This document shows positions 45,461 through 57,529 of a stretch of DNA of 64,000 bases, piece by piece. The stretch's first letter is position 1. Each line of letters starts with the position of its first letter. Source of the stretch: Diplolepis rosae (lineage: Eukaryota; Arthropoda; Insecta; Hymenoptera; Diplolepididae); assembly GCA_030998225.1 (NCBI GenBank), contig JAPYXD010000701.1:14430501-14494500 (forward strand). Reading direction: 5' to 3'. The translations under genes and the position numbers were made by a program. The notes under the pieces are model-generated. The model saw only the letters and a program-made list of their open reading frames with translations. It was not told the origin of the DNA and ran no database searches.

Positions 45461-46034
45461 GTAACTATTTATCTTTAATAAAATCTTATCCTGTCCTAAA
45501 AAGAAGTGGTCATGGAATATCGAGCACAATATTGTCGAAAAAGTTGATGTTTCCAAGATTACTTAGACTTGCTACATTGCGTAAAAATGCCTTTTATCTC
45601 TTTAAACTATGTTCAGTTTAATTTTGTCATCTAATCACTTCAAGTTTATTCTTAAACAACTTAATGAGTCTCCGTTAATAATGTCCAAAAAAAGAAATAA
45701 ATTATTTTTCTCTACGTTTCTAAATATCTCTAAATTAATTTATTCATTTTTATATAATCCAATATAATATTGATGTGTGATATTATAATATAATATTATA
45801 CATACTCACTACCGGTCAAAATTTTGAGTTTACCTGCTGTTTAAGCCATTGTCGAAGTGTCTTAATTATAGTACTAATGTTAATAAAATTTTGCATCTAA
45901 TGATCCCAAGTTAAAAGCAAAATGTTAATTTTATAAAAATATATTGCAGAAAATGGCAAATTGCGATCTTTGTGGAAAATGTTAATAGCTCTAAAAATAA
46001 ATAAATTAATTAGTATAAATGCAAATTAAATTCA

Positions 46035-46690
46035 AATTGCTCTAACCACTGAGCTACACAGGCGTCCGACATCTCTTCCTCCACAGAATGATCTCCTTAT
46101 ATCGCCTAGTGGCTCAGCCTTGCGGCTATAAATGATTTCAAATTAATTAGTTGAGTTTGAAATTTCTGCTACTCTCTATATTTGAATCAGTCAAAATCTA
46201 CTGATTATCAGTGAAATTTGACTGATTCAAATAGCTAAAAAGAGGTTACTGTAAATCAGTCAAATTTCACTGATTATTTCAGTGAAAATTGACTGATTTG
46301 ACAGTGAGAAATATTTTTTTCACTGATGAATCAGTGAAAATTTGACTGATTCAAATTTAGAGAGCACTGCCTACATTATCGGAAAATCACTAGTCGCGTA
46401 TCAGATAGGTTACGTTGACGACAGGTGTCCTCGTAGACAATTTCAAACTCTTATATTGCAATTAAATGCAAATTAAATTCAAATTTAAAGAATTGCGACT
46501 AGTGATTCTCCGTAGGCAGTGGCAGAAATTTCAAACTCAACTAATTAATTTGAAATCATTTATAGCCGTAAGGCTGAGCCACTAGGCGATATAAGTAGAT
46601 CTTCCTGTGGATAAAGAGATGTCGGACGCCTGTGTAGCTCAGTGGTTAGAGCAGTCGAGCAGCAATCGAAAAACCTGGGCTCGAATCCCA
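46035..46690. repeat. fold-back with two tRNA-derived SINE heads
   Basis: The arms 46035-46180 and about 46515-46665 are inverted copies, sharing TTTATAGCCGTAAGGCTGAG and GGCGTCCGACATCTCTT-type sequence. The right arm continues into a complete tRNA-like head. The centre (46190-46370) is dense with TCAGTGAAATTTGACTGATT inverted repeats. Confidence 0.8.
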
Positions 46691-46702
46691 GCGCAGTCGA
46701 AA
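46628..46702 (+). repeat. tRNA-like SINE head (alanine-type loop)
   Basis: A box TAGCTCAGTGGTTAGAGC with D-stem GCTC/GAGC; T-arm CTGGGCTCGAATCCCAG with a perfect 5-bp stem; 7-nt anticodon-like loop with AGC. The acceptor ends do not pair and the same head recurs inverted at 46050, so it is read as a SINE, not as a functional tRNA. Confidence 0.65.
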
Positions 46703-47989
46703 GCGTCTTTTTTCCACAGAAAGTTTTCCAAATTCTTTAAATTTGAATAAATAAATTATGTCCATGATACAAAATAATCGTAAAATATAAAATATGTGTA
46801 ACTTCTCAGAAGAATTTTTCAAAAATCAATGTACTTATATCCCGTTTTAATGAGATTTAAGATTAGTTATAACTATATTCACATTTTATAATGATTTATA
46901 TAATTTACAGAGTACAGCATTTATTTGAAATGTTACGACGTTCTTGTACAATCTTAGACCCCTGGGTAGAATACAGGAAAAAATTCTTAAAATATCGTGA
47001 TCAGTTAGCAAATTACTATGAAGACTTACTTTGAAAACGAAACCAAAAACTTTTGAAAATAATTATTTTCAATGATACTAACATTTTCTAAAAAGATCAA
47101 AATTTGTCGTTTTTTGTATTATATTTTTATAAAATTGACGTTTTGCCTTCAACTTGGGATCATTAGAAGCAAAATGTTATTAATATTCACACTATTATCA
47201 AAAACAAATTATACGTGTTTTCATATAACTTAAGGCCGTATGATAGGCTCTGACGTCATCAATTATATACGACCGCTTTATAATAGAAATAATTATTTTA
47301 ACAAATTATCCGGAAAAGACAGTAAATGTATAAATTGACATTTCACGTTTTTTGTCATATATTTTTATAAGCTTAACATTTTGCCTTCAACTTAGGATCA
47401 TTAGAACGAAATATTGTTCGGCAATGGCTTAAACAACAGATGAATCTATAATTGAGTCCCTGGAAAGCAGAACATCCTGAGCGCGCGGACTGGCATTTCC
47501 TAGATAGGCAAGATATCGAGTTGATTCTTGCGTGAAAATTTTCGTTGGTCTTTGTCGATCCTAACGATTATAATCTCATTTTTGATTGCCCTGAAATTCA
47601 ATAACCAAGCAGTGCACAAACATTACACAATTTTGAGCTCAAAAATTTCGTTATGAATTTTCGAATTCCCCTAAACAAACAATTTCTATCAATTGTGTGT
47701 ACATTAAATTATAACATTTCACAAATTCAGCATGATTTGATGTGACAAACATTTAGATATTCTACTTCAATGCCTGCAGATATTGAAAAAAAAATATTAA
47801 CCACCAGTAACTCAGATATTGAGCTTGATTATCTCAAATATTAAAAGTGAATATTCAAGATACTAAACTTCTGAATATCCTCGTTAGTAAACTTGAATGT
47901 CTGAGGTACTAAAGTTGAATATCTCAGATATTATATATTATATATTATAGGAGAATTTCGCCTAAAAAAAAGAAGAAACTAAGATATAT

Positions 47990-48138
47990 TTTTCTCATTG
48001 TATCAATCGATTGAAGCAAAACTAGTATGACCGGAAAGAGCAATGTTACAGATTTCAAACGCCGGTCTGAACACATAGATGGCGCTACTAGTTACTCAAA
48101 AATGGTTCGAGTCTCTGAACTTATTTGTCGCACTGTGT
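47990..48138. mobile_element. mariner end fragment
   Basis: AACTTATTTGTCGCACTGTG at the right, with CACATAGATGGCGCTACTAG inside. It is the mirror of the left end of the element at 24606 (GTAGCGCCATCTATGTG). Only about 150 bp remain. Confidence 0.75.
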
Positions 48139-48139
48139 A

Positions 48140-49375
48140 CCGAGGATTGGTCAATAAAACACAAACTATTTATTATTCATCCAAATTTATTTTATCGCCT
48201 TCAAAGTAGACCCCTTTCGAAATAATACACTTATGCTAACAAATATTCCAATCATCACAACATTTATTAAACGCATTTTCTGGAATCGACTTTAGTTCTC
48301 GCTGCAAATTCTCTTTTATGTGTTCTATCGACTGAAAACGGGTGCCTTGAAATAGTAATTTGAGTTTTGGAAAGAGAAAAAAGTCGGCTGGAGCCATATC
48401 AGGTGAATACGGTGGTTGTTCGATGATATCCCTAGCGAACTGGCTGAACGTAAAGCTATCGTAAAGCTATCGTAAAATAGCATTATAACTCATCAATAAG
48501 GCAAAATAAATATTCAAACTGTTTTTATCCTTATTCTACGTTAAAAATAACGTTAAAAGGTAATAGACATATGTAATAATTTTATTTATTAACGCTAAAA
48601 ATTAAAAAAACATAATACCTGTCATTAAAGGCAGTGCAGTGGTTCATCACTTCCCATGTCTTCACCGTCAGGATTGACTATTTGTTAGAGTGAGATGAAA
48701 GTACAGTTGTGTCTCACTCCAACCAATGGTCAACTTTAACGGTGGAGACGTTCCACAAAAGGTGAACCACTGCACTGCTTTCAATGACAGGTATTATGTT
48801 TTTTTAATTTTTAGCGTTAATAAATAAAATTATTGCATATTTCAATTACCAGTTACCATTATTAACAGGGCCTAGCGTAACAATGTTTGGTTCCGTATAG
48901 AACACTGTTATCGACATACAGAACCCTTCTTGTAGGGCCGGATACGACCTGCTTAGCACCCGCTCGAGACCATATACTCCCGCGCACACCTGGTTATAGA
49001 ATTCGGCCCTTTAACTGATTCGTGAAATACAGAAAGTTCCGCGGCTATCTCTCTTAAAGTCAAGTGACGATTTTCAGTCACCATTTCTTTCACTTTAGCG
49101 ATGATAATCTCAGTTGAAGACGTTGGTGGCTGACCAGAGCGAGACAAATTTTTCACCACATCTCAAACGCTTTTGAATGCACTGTACCACCCAAATGCAC
49201 GTGTTTTTAATAAAGTCGATTCTCCGTAAGCCTTCTGTAACATTTTCAACGATTGCGCACACGAAATTTCATTTACAATGCAACATTTGAGACAAATTCT
49301 TTGTTCAATATTCTTATTCATTGGAAAAATCGCGAAACACACTTGAGATAAACTGACAACATCGCAGGCCATGCT
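48140..49375 (-). mobile_element. mariner relic interrupted by a palindromic MITE
   Basis: The minus strand starts with MNKNIEQRICLKCCIVNEIS and YGESTLLKTRAFGWYSAF (DNA-binding half, 49372-48953). It then loses the middle and ends with QPPYSPDMAPADFFLF and KLKLLFQGTRFQSIEHIKEN (48430-48190). The third catalytic Asp is present (MAPADFF). A palindrome splits the two halves at 48559-48850. Confidence 0.85.
48559..48850. mobile_element. palindromic MITE inside mariner
   Basis: The arms contain GGTAATAGACATATGTAATA and GCAGTGCAGTGGTTCA, mirrored to ATTACC at 48850. The loop is about 48660-48750, itself containing GATTGACTATTTGTTAGAGT and its partial mirror. Confidence 0.82.
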
Positions 49376-49860
49376 CGCGTAATGCTTTAGTGGTGGCCCA
49401 ACATAGATTTCGTCAGAGCCATCTGGCGTAAGCTCAAAACCCTAAAAGAAGATAATAGATGACTGTTCAGATCATGTTCAGATCATATTCAGATCATGTT
49501 CAGATAATTCAGGAAATAATGAAATCGGAATAAACTTTGAGGTTAAATAAAATTATGTAAGTAATTATTATCGAGTAATTATTCGAATTGTATTGATAAT
49601 CTTGCTTTTTGTGATCAATGCGATTCGAATACTTACTTAATAATAATTACTTAAATAGTTTTATTAAACCTCCAAGTTTATTCCTATCCTTCAGCATCTT
49701 AGCACATTTTAGTGACCATTAGCAGCCATTAGTGATGCAACCCTGGTGCGGTGGTCAGTGGGGTGAGGTTTAAGAAATTATACTTCGGCGCCATCTGGCG
49801 TAAGCTCAAAACAGGATCAAAGTATAGTGGCCGCTATCGCCTATGCTCGCGAACACGGCC
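49375..49860. repeat. composite repeat module, copy 2 (without nested element)
   Basis: Same order of blocks as 22985-24245. It lacks the 613-bp element at 23596 (continuous AAAGTATAGTGGCCGC at 49821) and lacks the centre of the palindrome (TGTGAT joined to CAATGCG at 49612). Confidence 0.85.
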
Positions 49861-50371
49861 TGCAACATCGAGCACTGTGAGTGAAGAAACTAAATGACAG
49901 ATTGCGCTCGAACTCCAAGTCAGTATAGAGGACAGTGGTGCCAACTTAGCGTCAAATAGGTTTTTGACAATCTCTTTAAGCGGGCTTTTTGAGTGATCAA
50001 TTCCGGGTACTCTTACTAAGATCTATCAAACAATTTGCCAACGGGGTTTTCAGTTATAGGATCAATTTTTGTGTTGTTTTCCATCGACGTAACCAAACTT
50101 TCTGGCTAGTCAGAAAATAAAAAAAAATAATAATTGGCGCCCTTTCGATACAATTTTGCCAGAAAGTAATTCAAGGATAGAGTTTTAGATTAATAATTTT
50201 GTTCTTTTTATACTTAAGAATATATTGTGAATATCAAAAAATTATTTACAATAATGTATATATATTTGTAGTTTTAAACTTTTCGTCACGTCAAATATTC
50301 TAGTTTAGACCCCCAGAAATATTTATCATAAGTATAGATACTTATAAATCTTTTTGATCTGTTTTCACCAG

Positions 50372-50673
50372 AATTGAACTTGAAACTGCAAAGCGGACTA
50401 ACTGGGAAGAGTTATCAAGACCCTAATTTACAAACTCCAGAGGCTGATTATAATTTTATTCTGAAAACCACAGTTTACGTCGTTAATCGTGACTTTGATT
50501 TCGTGACTGGTGGTATTTATCTAGGCTCAGGGAACTTTGCTATAGCTACGACAGCACATGATCTATGCGATGCAATAGTTGCAATCGGATTTCTAGGCAC
50601 GCATGACTCGATGATCGCGGTAAAGTTCGAAGGAATTGGTTCACAAAATTCTGTTAGTTACTATAAGAGTAAG
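50372..50673 (+). CDS. serine-protease homologue 2, exon 2
   Basis: Acceptor CTGTTTTCACCAG and donor AAG|GTAGGT (an alternative GTAAGG lies 5 nt earlier but breaks the phase). The exon completes a Glu codon and then encodes 100 residues: ELNLKLQSGLTGKSYQDPN, YNFILKTTVYVVNRDFDF, and GSGNFAIATTAHDLCDAIVA. TTAHDLC aligns with the TAAHC box and keeps the His. It covers the first barrel of the chymotrypsin fold. There is a single Cys in the exon. Confidence 0.76.
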
Positions 50674-51082
50674 GTAGGTAGTCCTGCATAATAAGTTTGT
50701 TACACTCGAAGCATAGAAAATCAATTTCTGCGCAAATTAGTTTTATTAACGGAAAATTAGTAATTTACTTCAAATTAGGAAAATAATTTTTCCCAGCATA
50801 TCTAGTGACAAGAAAATTGTACTTTCACCGTCTGTTTTAAGACGGGTAAACATTTTTAACGTTTTTATTTTGTTATTAAAATTAAAATTGTTTATCATAA
50901 AAAAATGTGTTTTTTTAAAAAATTCATTGTTTTATCACAATATTAATTTTTATCAAAATTTAATTTAAATTCCTGAAACATGTGACTGGAGTTTTATTCA
51001 GTTACAGGTTCGTAAAATTAATATAGAATTGCAGAAAATTCAGTTACTTTTTAGTAAATTTAAGAAACAATTTCTCAATTTT

Positions 51083-51437
51083 CAGTTGTAAAGTGTTGAA
51101 TATTCTGATACTTGTATCTGGAAATTCCGGAACTTGTAACAGGAATAATTTAATGTTTTGGGTACTTGAAGTTTTATGCAGTTACATGTAACTGAAAATT
51201 TTGTTAGTTTTGCTATTTTATGATAAATCTTATACAAATTCTGTAATAGTTTGGTAGTTTTAAGATGCTTTTTATAAAAATTCAGTTGAGTTTCATGATA
51301 TTAAAAAAAAATTTAGAAAATTCAGCACATTTTTCGGAATTCCAAGATACCTTTACTAAAAAACATCATAAATATCGTCAAATTTAACGTTACTTTTGTA
51401 ATATAAAAATGTTGTAAATTTCCGAACATTTCTAACA
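51083..51437. repeat. long inverted repeat, left arm
   Basis: CAGTTGTAAAGTGTTGAATA, TACTTGTATCTGGAAATTCC and further blocks up to TTTCCGAACATTTCTAACAG match, inverted, 55668-55945. Similarity is about 80-85% by eye. The two arms bracket 4.2 kb in intron 2 of protease homologue 2. Confidence 0.8.
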
Positions 51438-51639
51438 GTATATTTTTGATTCGATATTATTCAATGAGACCCCTTTTCTTCGTTCCGGCCCACAAACATT
51501 AAGATACACTAGCCGTACAGAAATTTTAGGGTGGCGCCCGTCTGGCCCTAATGGGGTGAAATGAGGCCCTGATGAGGCGATCCCGCTAGCGCCCGATGAA
51601 AAATGAAAAGTTATGCCTCTGCTATGGCCGTGGACCATA

Positions 51640-52795
51640 CACGGAAAAAATAAGTACTGGGAAATTTACATGACAGAGTGCTCGACTTTCAGATACGTTC
51701 CAAAGTTACTTAAAACTAGAAGTACCGTTCTTGTAAAATTAGATTAATAATCTTGGAAAAAGTATAGAACTTTCCAAAAGTATATTCAGTAGAAAGTCCG
51801 TGAAAATTCTGAGTACGCAAAATGTATAATGTCTATGAATCATTTGAGAAAATAAAGTTCAAAGATTGGATATTTATACGAATTAATATGAAATTCTGAA
51901 TATAGGCAGATAGAGCTTGCACAGCACTCGTGCATGAAAACTTTAAAGCCAGTCAATGAAATTTTTATGGACTATCAGTATCAAAGGCAATAAGAAACAA
52001 AAATTATTTTCGCAAGCTGTCTTTTTTTTATATACTATTTTATTGATCTTTATTACAAATTATATTACCGCTGTTGAAATTAATATTACGCTGATAGGAT
52101 TCGAACCTTAACTTTTACCTAACCTACATGTATAACGCAGTCTAACCTTATAAATTAAACCGCACGGCTACCGAAGCACTTGCGATACTTCTCAAAAAAT
52201 GTTGGGTACATTTTATCCATATAAAATGCAGGACCGTATAAGAAATTGCTGCGCTTTGTTTCGCCATCAATTTTATATAAGGCTAAGAAAAGTTTTTAGA
52301 TGAAGAGACTTTTAATAAATTAATTACTGAATTCTAAAATATCAAATATAAAAATTTCATAATTTCTGAAGTTTATGTCAATTTACAAAGTAATAAAAAT
52401 TTTGCGTATCTAAAAAACTGACATTGACAACTGCGAATCGTACCACTAAAAATTTCACAAGACTTTCAAGCGCAGTCCAAGAATTTTTCTTTGATTTGTA
52501 TAGCAGGTATTCATCTCTTCCTAATCAAATTATTCTATCCAAACTCTTTTAAAACGTGAAGCACTCTTTAGAAGAAGTATTATTTGCCTTTCTATAATTT
52601 TTTCAAAAACTATACAATAAAATTTGAAAGAATTTCATTCATTGACTGTGCTTGAATTAATCTAGGACAATCTTTCCTTTTTTCGATGAAGTTCTATGCT
52701 TCTTAATAAAAAGTATATAGGATCTTCTGAAAAATTTGTCCTGTCCAAAAGTCGAGGACTGTCAAGTAAATTCCCCAGTACTTATTTTTTCCGTG
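51640..52795. mobile_element. TA-flanked TIR element (CACGGAAAAAATAAG ends)
   Basis: CACGGAAAAAATAAGTACTG at the left is mirrored at the right up to CAGTACTTATTTTTTCCGTG. TA duplications lie on both sides. It is 1,156 bp, has no transposase, and contains a tRNA-like SINE at 52085-52185. Confidence 0.88.
52085..52185 (-). repeat. tRNA-derived SINE head (Ser/Leu-like)
   Basis: The minus strand reads GGTAGCCGTGCGGTTTAA (A box) and GGTTCGAATCC (B box) with a long variable region between, as in serine or leucine tRNAs. Stem pairing is poor. A relative lies at 59590-59770. Confidence 0.5.
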
Positions 52796-53335
52796 TACGA
52801 AGCCCCGTTTTATTTTCATGTGTATTATATTCTTATTTCTTCAAACATATTTTTGTTTTGAATAAGCAATACAATCAGAAATGGACAATTTGTTCAAAAA
52901 TATTTATTAAAAAGTAAATAGTATATCGAAGCGACTGATTTCAAAACTAACCCTCTATGATCCACATCCGGACAGCAAAATTTGCCGCACTACAGCCTGA
53001 AGTGGCCAATCCCATCGGGCCTTCATCGCAAATCGGTACTGAATTAGGCAATTTCTGCACGCATACCGGTTAATAGTATATTCCAATTTATTGCACAACA
53101 AGAAGAACAACACAGAACACAGAGGAATAGCTAGAGAAGTACGTAGGTTTTTTTTGAAATATTGGTTTTTGCCCAAATGGCGCACTTCTAAAGTAAAAAA
53201 GTATAAAATTCCATCAAAAAACGTCAGAAGATTGTTAATAAAAAAGGAACTATGCGATATAATAAAAATATCCTACGTACTTCGTTGGACAATGTAATTC
53301 TAAATATGCAGTTTAAATTTCAAGTAAATCGGTTG

Positions 53336-54905
53336 AAAGGGCATAGCCGGGTTTCCATGTGAAATCGGCCTTAAAACCAAATCAAATTTCGCATAAACCA
53401 TATGGAAGAGGTTGGGCAAGAGATTATTTTGTCAAATTTTCAGATCATTATCTGCCATTTTAAATGAGTAATGACGGATTTTACCATTTTCGTTTTTTTC
53501 TTTTTTTAGCTAAACTAATCATAGGAAAATTTTGAAAAAAATCTGGGTTGTTTTTTCCAATAGAAGACACATTTTGTAAATTTTTGTAGATTTTTTGATG
53601 CATAATTCGCGATGAAAATAATTGTGAAAATTTTTGCACGCAATTTTGTTCATGTATGAATTGTGCGACCACTCTTTTGAATTATTCTATTCATTAGTTA
53701 CCTATCGATGATCAAAACAGAATTTTTGCAGATTTTTGCAAGATGTGGACGGGGGTGAAAAAAATAAAAACCGTCAAAATACGCATTCTTCCAACATCTT
53801 ACTATTAAAGTACATTTTATAATAACAGTAGACAAATGAAAAATACAATTTTATTTGGTAATCAATTTCTAACACGGTTTACTGCTGAAATTTTTTCAAA
53901 AATTTTGCAAAATATTTTGCGACTTTTTTTTCTTGCGAAAAATCGAAATTTTTTATATGCATTGTGAACAAATGGTTGATTGTCGTTATTCACAAGTCGA
54001 AAGAGTGTTGCGAAAATTATCTATTTATATTCTTGAATATTTTTCGAAAATACAGGTTTTGCCCCTTGAAAATTTAGTCAGTTTAAAAAGTTTCCGTTTT
54101 ATATATAAGTGGTATACAAAGAGTAAAATTGGTTTTCCTACAAACTTACAGTTATAAACGAAGACAGAGATGATGACTAAATTATAAATGAAAAAAAATT
54201 TTATGCTTGGCAAATGTTCAGCCACTTATGAAGTATGAAGTGCTATGAAAGTACAATCAACCGTCTATATTTGTAAAAACCCGATGGTAGAAAAATATAT
54301 TTTTGTAGGAAAACCAATTTTACATTTTGTATACCACTTTTATTTGAAACGGACAGTTTTTGAACGGAATAAATTTTTTAACGGGCAAAACTTCATTAAA
54401 AAGTGTAACGAAAACGTAAGTATTGCAATGCAAAATAACTGCTAAAAATTTTTTGTTATCCAGAAATCCGAGTTAATTACTTATTCAATTTACGAGCTTT
54501 TCTTATTATTTGTGCTCATTAAAATTTCAAAAAGTAAAGTAAATGGAGGACGATTTGAGGGTATTTTCGATGTCATGTATGGTAAAATGAGTATGTTATT
54601 TTTAAGAAAGAGAAATTAATTTAACCTGTATATTCGAAAATTATTCCAGAATACGAAAAGATATTTTTAGCAGCACTATTTCGATTTGTGAATAACGACA
54701 ATCAACCATTTGTTCACAATGCATATAAAAAATTTCGATTTTTCGCAACAAAAAAAAGTCGCAAAATATTTTGCAAAATTTTTGCAAAAATTTCAAAAGT
54801 AAACCGTGCTAGAGATTGATTACCAAATAAAATTGTATTTTTCATTTGTCTACTGTTATTATAAAATGTACTTTAATAGTAAGATGTTGGAAGAATGCAT
54901 CGTTA
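53336..54905. repeat. module with GGGCATAGCC start and a fold-back element
   Basis: GGGCATAGCCGGGTTTCCAT at 53338 is shared with 32345. The fold-back arms 53790-54010 and 54685-54905 are inverted copies (AACAAATGGTTGATTGTCGT; TTGTCTACTGTTATTATAAA-type blocks). Short frames within are not genes. Confidence 0.8.
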
Positions 54906-55094
54906 TATGTTCTATTCACTACTAGGAATAACCAGCCACAATACGAGAACAGACACTTTTAAATTATCGGCCATATGACAGTACTGCATCAGTACTGATA
55001 GTTAGTACTGGCATACCGACTGTGCGTACGGTGGCAGTACTGTTCCGGTAGTAAATTTCTATCCGAGTATTCATATATATGGTACAATGTTAAG

Positions 55095-55652
55095 AGGGTG
55101 ACTATAATTGATTTTCGAAAAGTAGGGCAAAAAGGTTTGAAAAATGAGGACAAAGTAGGACAAAAATTAATTTAAAAAAGATGACAGAGTAGGACAGAAA
55201 AGTTTTAAAAAGAAGACAAGGGAGGACGGATAATTTTGAGAAAATAATACAAAATTAGACAAAGTAGGGCACAGTAGAATACAAAGGATTAAATAAAAAA
55301 GAGAATAATTTTCAAACATTTTTTTCGAATGAACTATTTTATTAAATGTTATCATCGCTTAACATCTTATATTTTTATTTTTGAATCCTGATGCATTCTA
55401 ATCAATAATCTATTGAGTTGAGAGATTATTTTTGAATTGTTGAAACTTGTGAATTAACGAAGAAATCGTTAGATGGCATTGAATGATAAAATTTTGTACA
55501 AAAAAAAGATCCAAAAGTTCATTCAAAAATAAAAATTAATCATTTGAAAAATTCGGACAAAAACCCGGACAAGGTAAAAAATCCTGTAGGGCAACTCACA
55601 CAAGCCCTAAAATGAGAACATGTTCGGAGAAATCTGGATGGATGGTCACCCT
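55095..55652. mobile_element. possible hAT-type element with degenerate internal repeats
   Basis: Left AGGGTGACTAT and right ATGGTCACCCT are inverted ends of a type common in hAT elements. The interior repeats AGTAGGACAAAA-like units (55125-55270). No clean 8-bp duplication was found. Confidence 0.4.
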
Positions 55653-55667
55653 AGCTGTTAGAAATGT

Positions 55668-55945
55668 ACGGAAATTTACTAAATTTTTATGTTACGAATG
55701 TAACGTAAAATTTGGCGATATTTGTGATGATTTTGAGTAAAGGTATCTTAGAATTGTGAAAAATGTACTGAATTTTCTGGAATTTTCTAAAATAGAAAAA
55801 CAGTAACAAAATTTTCAGTTATTGTACATGTAGCTACATAAAACTTCAATTACCCATAACGCAAAATTATTTCTGTTATAAGTTCCAGAATTTCTAGATA
55901 CAAGTATTAGAATATTAAACACTTTGTAACTGAAAATTTATTTTT
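55668..55945. repeat. long inverted repeat, right arm
   Basis: Mirror of 51083-51437. It ends in the T tract that serves as pyrimidine tract for exon 3 of protease homologue 2 (acceptor at 55957). Confidence 0.8.
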
Positions 55946-55957
55946 TTTTTATTTTAG

Positions 55958-56086
55958 GCTGATATTCAGACCGATATAGGAATCATGCAAAGTTGGCCAC
56001 CTGCGAATTTGTTTTCAATTGGAGTCGGGAAAACGACAGAAGCTTTTGTGATGACCATTACGTATTCACAAGAAGGAGTCGTACCG
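55958..56086 (+). CDS. serine-protease homologue 2, exon 3
   Basis: Acceptor TTTTTTATTTTAG after a long T tract. The exon encodes ADIQTDIGIMQSWPPANLFS and then VGKTTEAFVMTITYSQEG. TDIGIM matches the NDIALL box that holds the catalytic Asp. The 3' boundary is set at CCG|GTACTA, which keeps phase 0 but is a poor donor; the true end could differ by a few codons. Confidence 0.6.
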
Positions 56087-56673
56087 GTACTAATATAATA
56101 ATTATCATTGTTTTTTTGTACTCACATAGAACTTACTTTAGTACTGATTGTATCATGTTAAGTGTATTTTGCTTATCATCAAGCCAGAGTAAAAGTAGCT
56201 ATAGAAGTAGAGATAAATCACGTTGAGTAATATGTAGGGGTAGGTGCCTATTTCACGAAAAAAATTTGTTTGTTGAATTCCCTGTGTATTGTTTCGGTGT
56301 AAAGTACATGAGAATTATAAACTTATATTAAAGAGATATCAGTTAATAAACGTCAGTATTTTGCATTATTAATGAGCCTTTTTAAAACCTGTACTTTGAG
56401 TTCAAGAGTTTATACTAAAATTCAGATAAATTTACTGAAATCCCTTAATATCTCCTAAACTCGTTTCATATGCGAGAATTTAAAACAAGTTCATGAATTT
56501 TCAATAAACAAATCTTACTCGTGTAATATTTTTGCACATATCCTACATACATTAACTTCATTTTTTCCTCGGTCATGTAAAAAATATCATATATGTAAGG
56601 TAGTTATTGCCCAAATTAAAAGTCTCGAGAACCTTATAAGACTGTGGAAAATACATTCAGGCACCAAAGATTA

Positions 56674-57163
56674 CACTGAAAAAAAAGTATAGTCATGGAA
56701 AGTCTGTGTTACATAGTCGTGGCTGTTAGGCTGCGGCCACCATTCGTATAGGCGCACGCATGCAAATGTATATAGTGTAACGGCGATGCGATCGCATAGA
56801 CGCCACAACCATCTTCAGGCTCGCTGCATACATATTTTCGAATTTTCATATCGGTTAAGTTAGCCTAATAAACGCGAAGAATTTTGAATCGAAAAAACAT
56901 TATTTATCACACAACAATAATCAAATAACGGCTAAAAGAAACAAAAGAAATATGGACATATTTTCCATCCCTTTGTCTTGCATGCCTGGCGCTACTATGC
57001 TGGATAGCTACCATTTTAATGTAGCACCAGCAATGTGGTACACAGCCGCTGCGCCTATGCAATATCATTTGACTCAAAATACAACTTGTATATGGCTCAC
57101 AACCATATAGCATAGTGTGGACAAACATAATATAGTGCCTGCAACCATACGTTTTTTTCAGTG
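56674..57163. mobile_element. CACTGAAAAAAA TIR element
   Basis: Left CACTGAAAAAAAAGTATAGT and right ACCATACGTTTTTTTCAGTG are inverted, about 25 bp. The interior is GC-richer (GGCTGCGGCCACC). It lies in intron 3 of protease homologue 2. Confidence 0.7.
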
Positions 57164-57529
57164 CATATAAGTTAAATCTCAGGCCAATTTATCAACTAGT
57201 TTTCGAGAAATCGTCATTCGAAATCAGATACAATTTTCATTGCAGTAATGGCAGCCATGTGCAAAATGAGGCTATTGAACTGCAATTTTATCTCCACTAA
57301 TTGAACGAATCTAGAGAAATTGGTTGAAAAAAATAGAAGAAAATAGTTTAAATCTTTATGCGACTTGTGAATAAGCCTCAGGAAGATCGTCGATACAGTT
57401 TCCGAGTATTTCCAATACCAAAATCGTAATTTGAATGCATTTTAATACAGTTCGCATGGAGAATAGACATAAGGAGACCAAAGTAGTTTAACCGAAAATC
57501 AGCGAATTTGATACAAAATTTAAAAAAAA

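Larger units (their letters stand above)
45807..47440. mobile_element. Tc1-like non-autonomous element with nested repeats
   Basis: The left end is CACTACCGGTCAAAATTTTG (Tc1-type start), followed by TTTAAGCCATTGTCGAA and CTAATGATCCCAAGTT. Mirrored copies of the subterminal parts occur at 47385-47435 (ACTTAGGATCATTAG, CAATGGCTTAAACA), with a partial repeat of the same part at about 47085-47180. The extreme right end is lost. A SINE-containing fold-back (46035-46690) is nested inside. All lie in intron 1 of homologue 2. Confidence 0.7.

Noticed and set aside
45397..45621. A 74-codon single-exon gene starting with the signal peptide
   Set aside because: After the signal peptide the frame runs through a good GTAACT donor into AT-rich intron; the spliced model matches the paralogue.
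46628..46702. Functional tRNA-Ala gene
   Set aside because: D and T arms are good, but the acceptor ends do not pair, and the same head occurs inverted nearby in a SINE fold-back.
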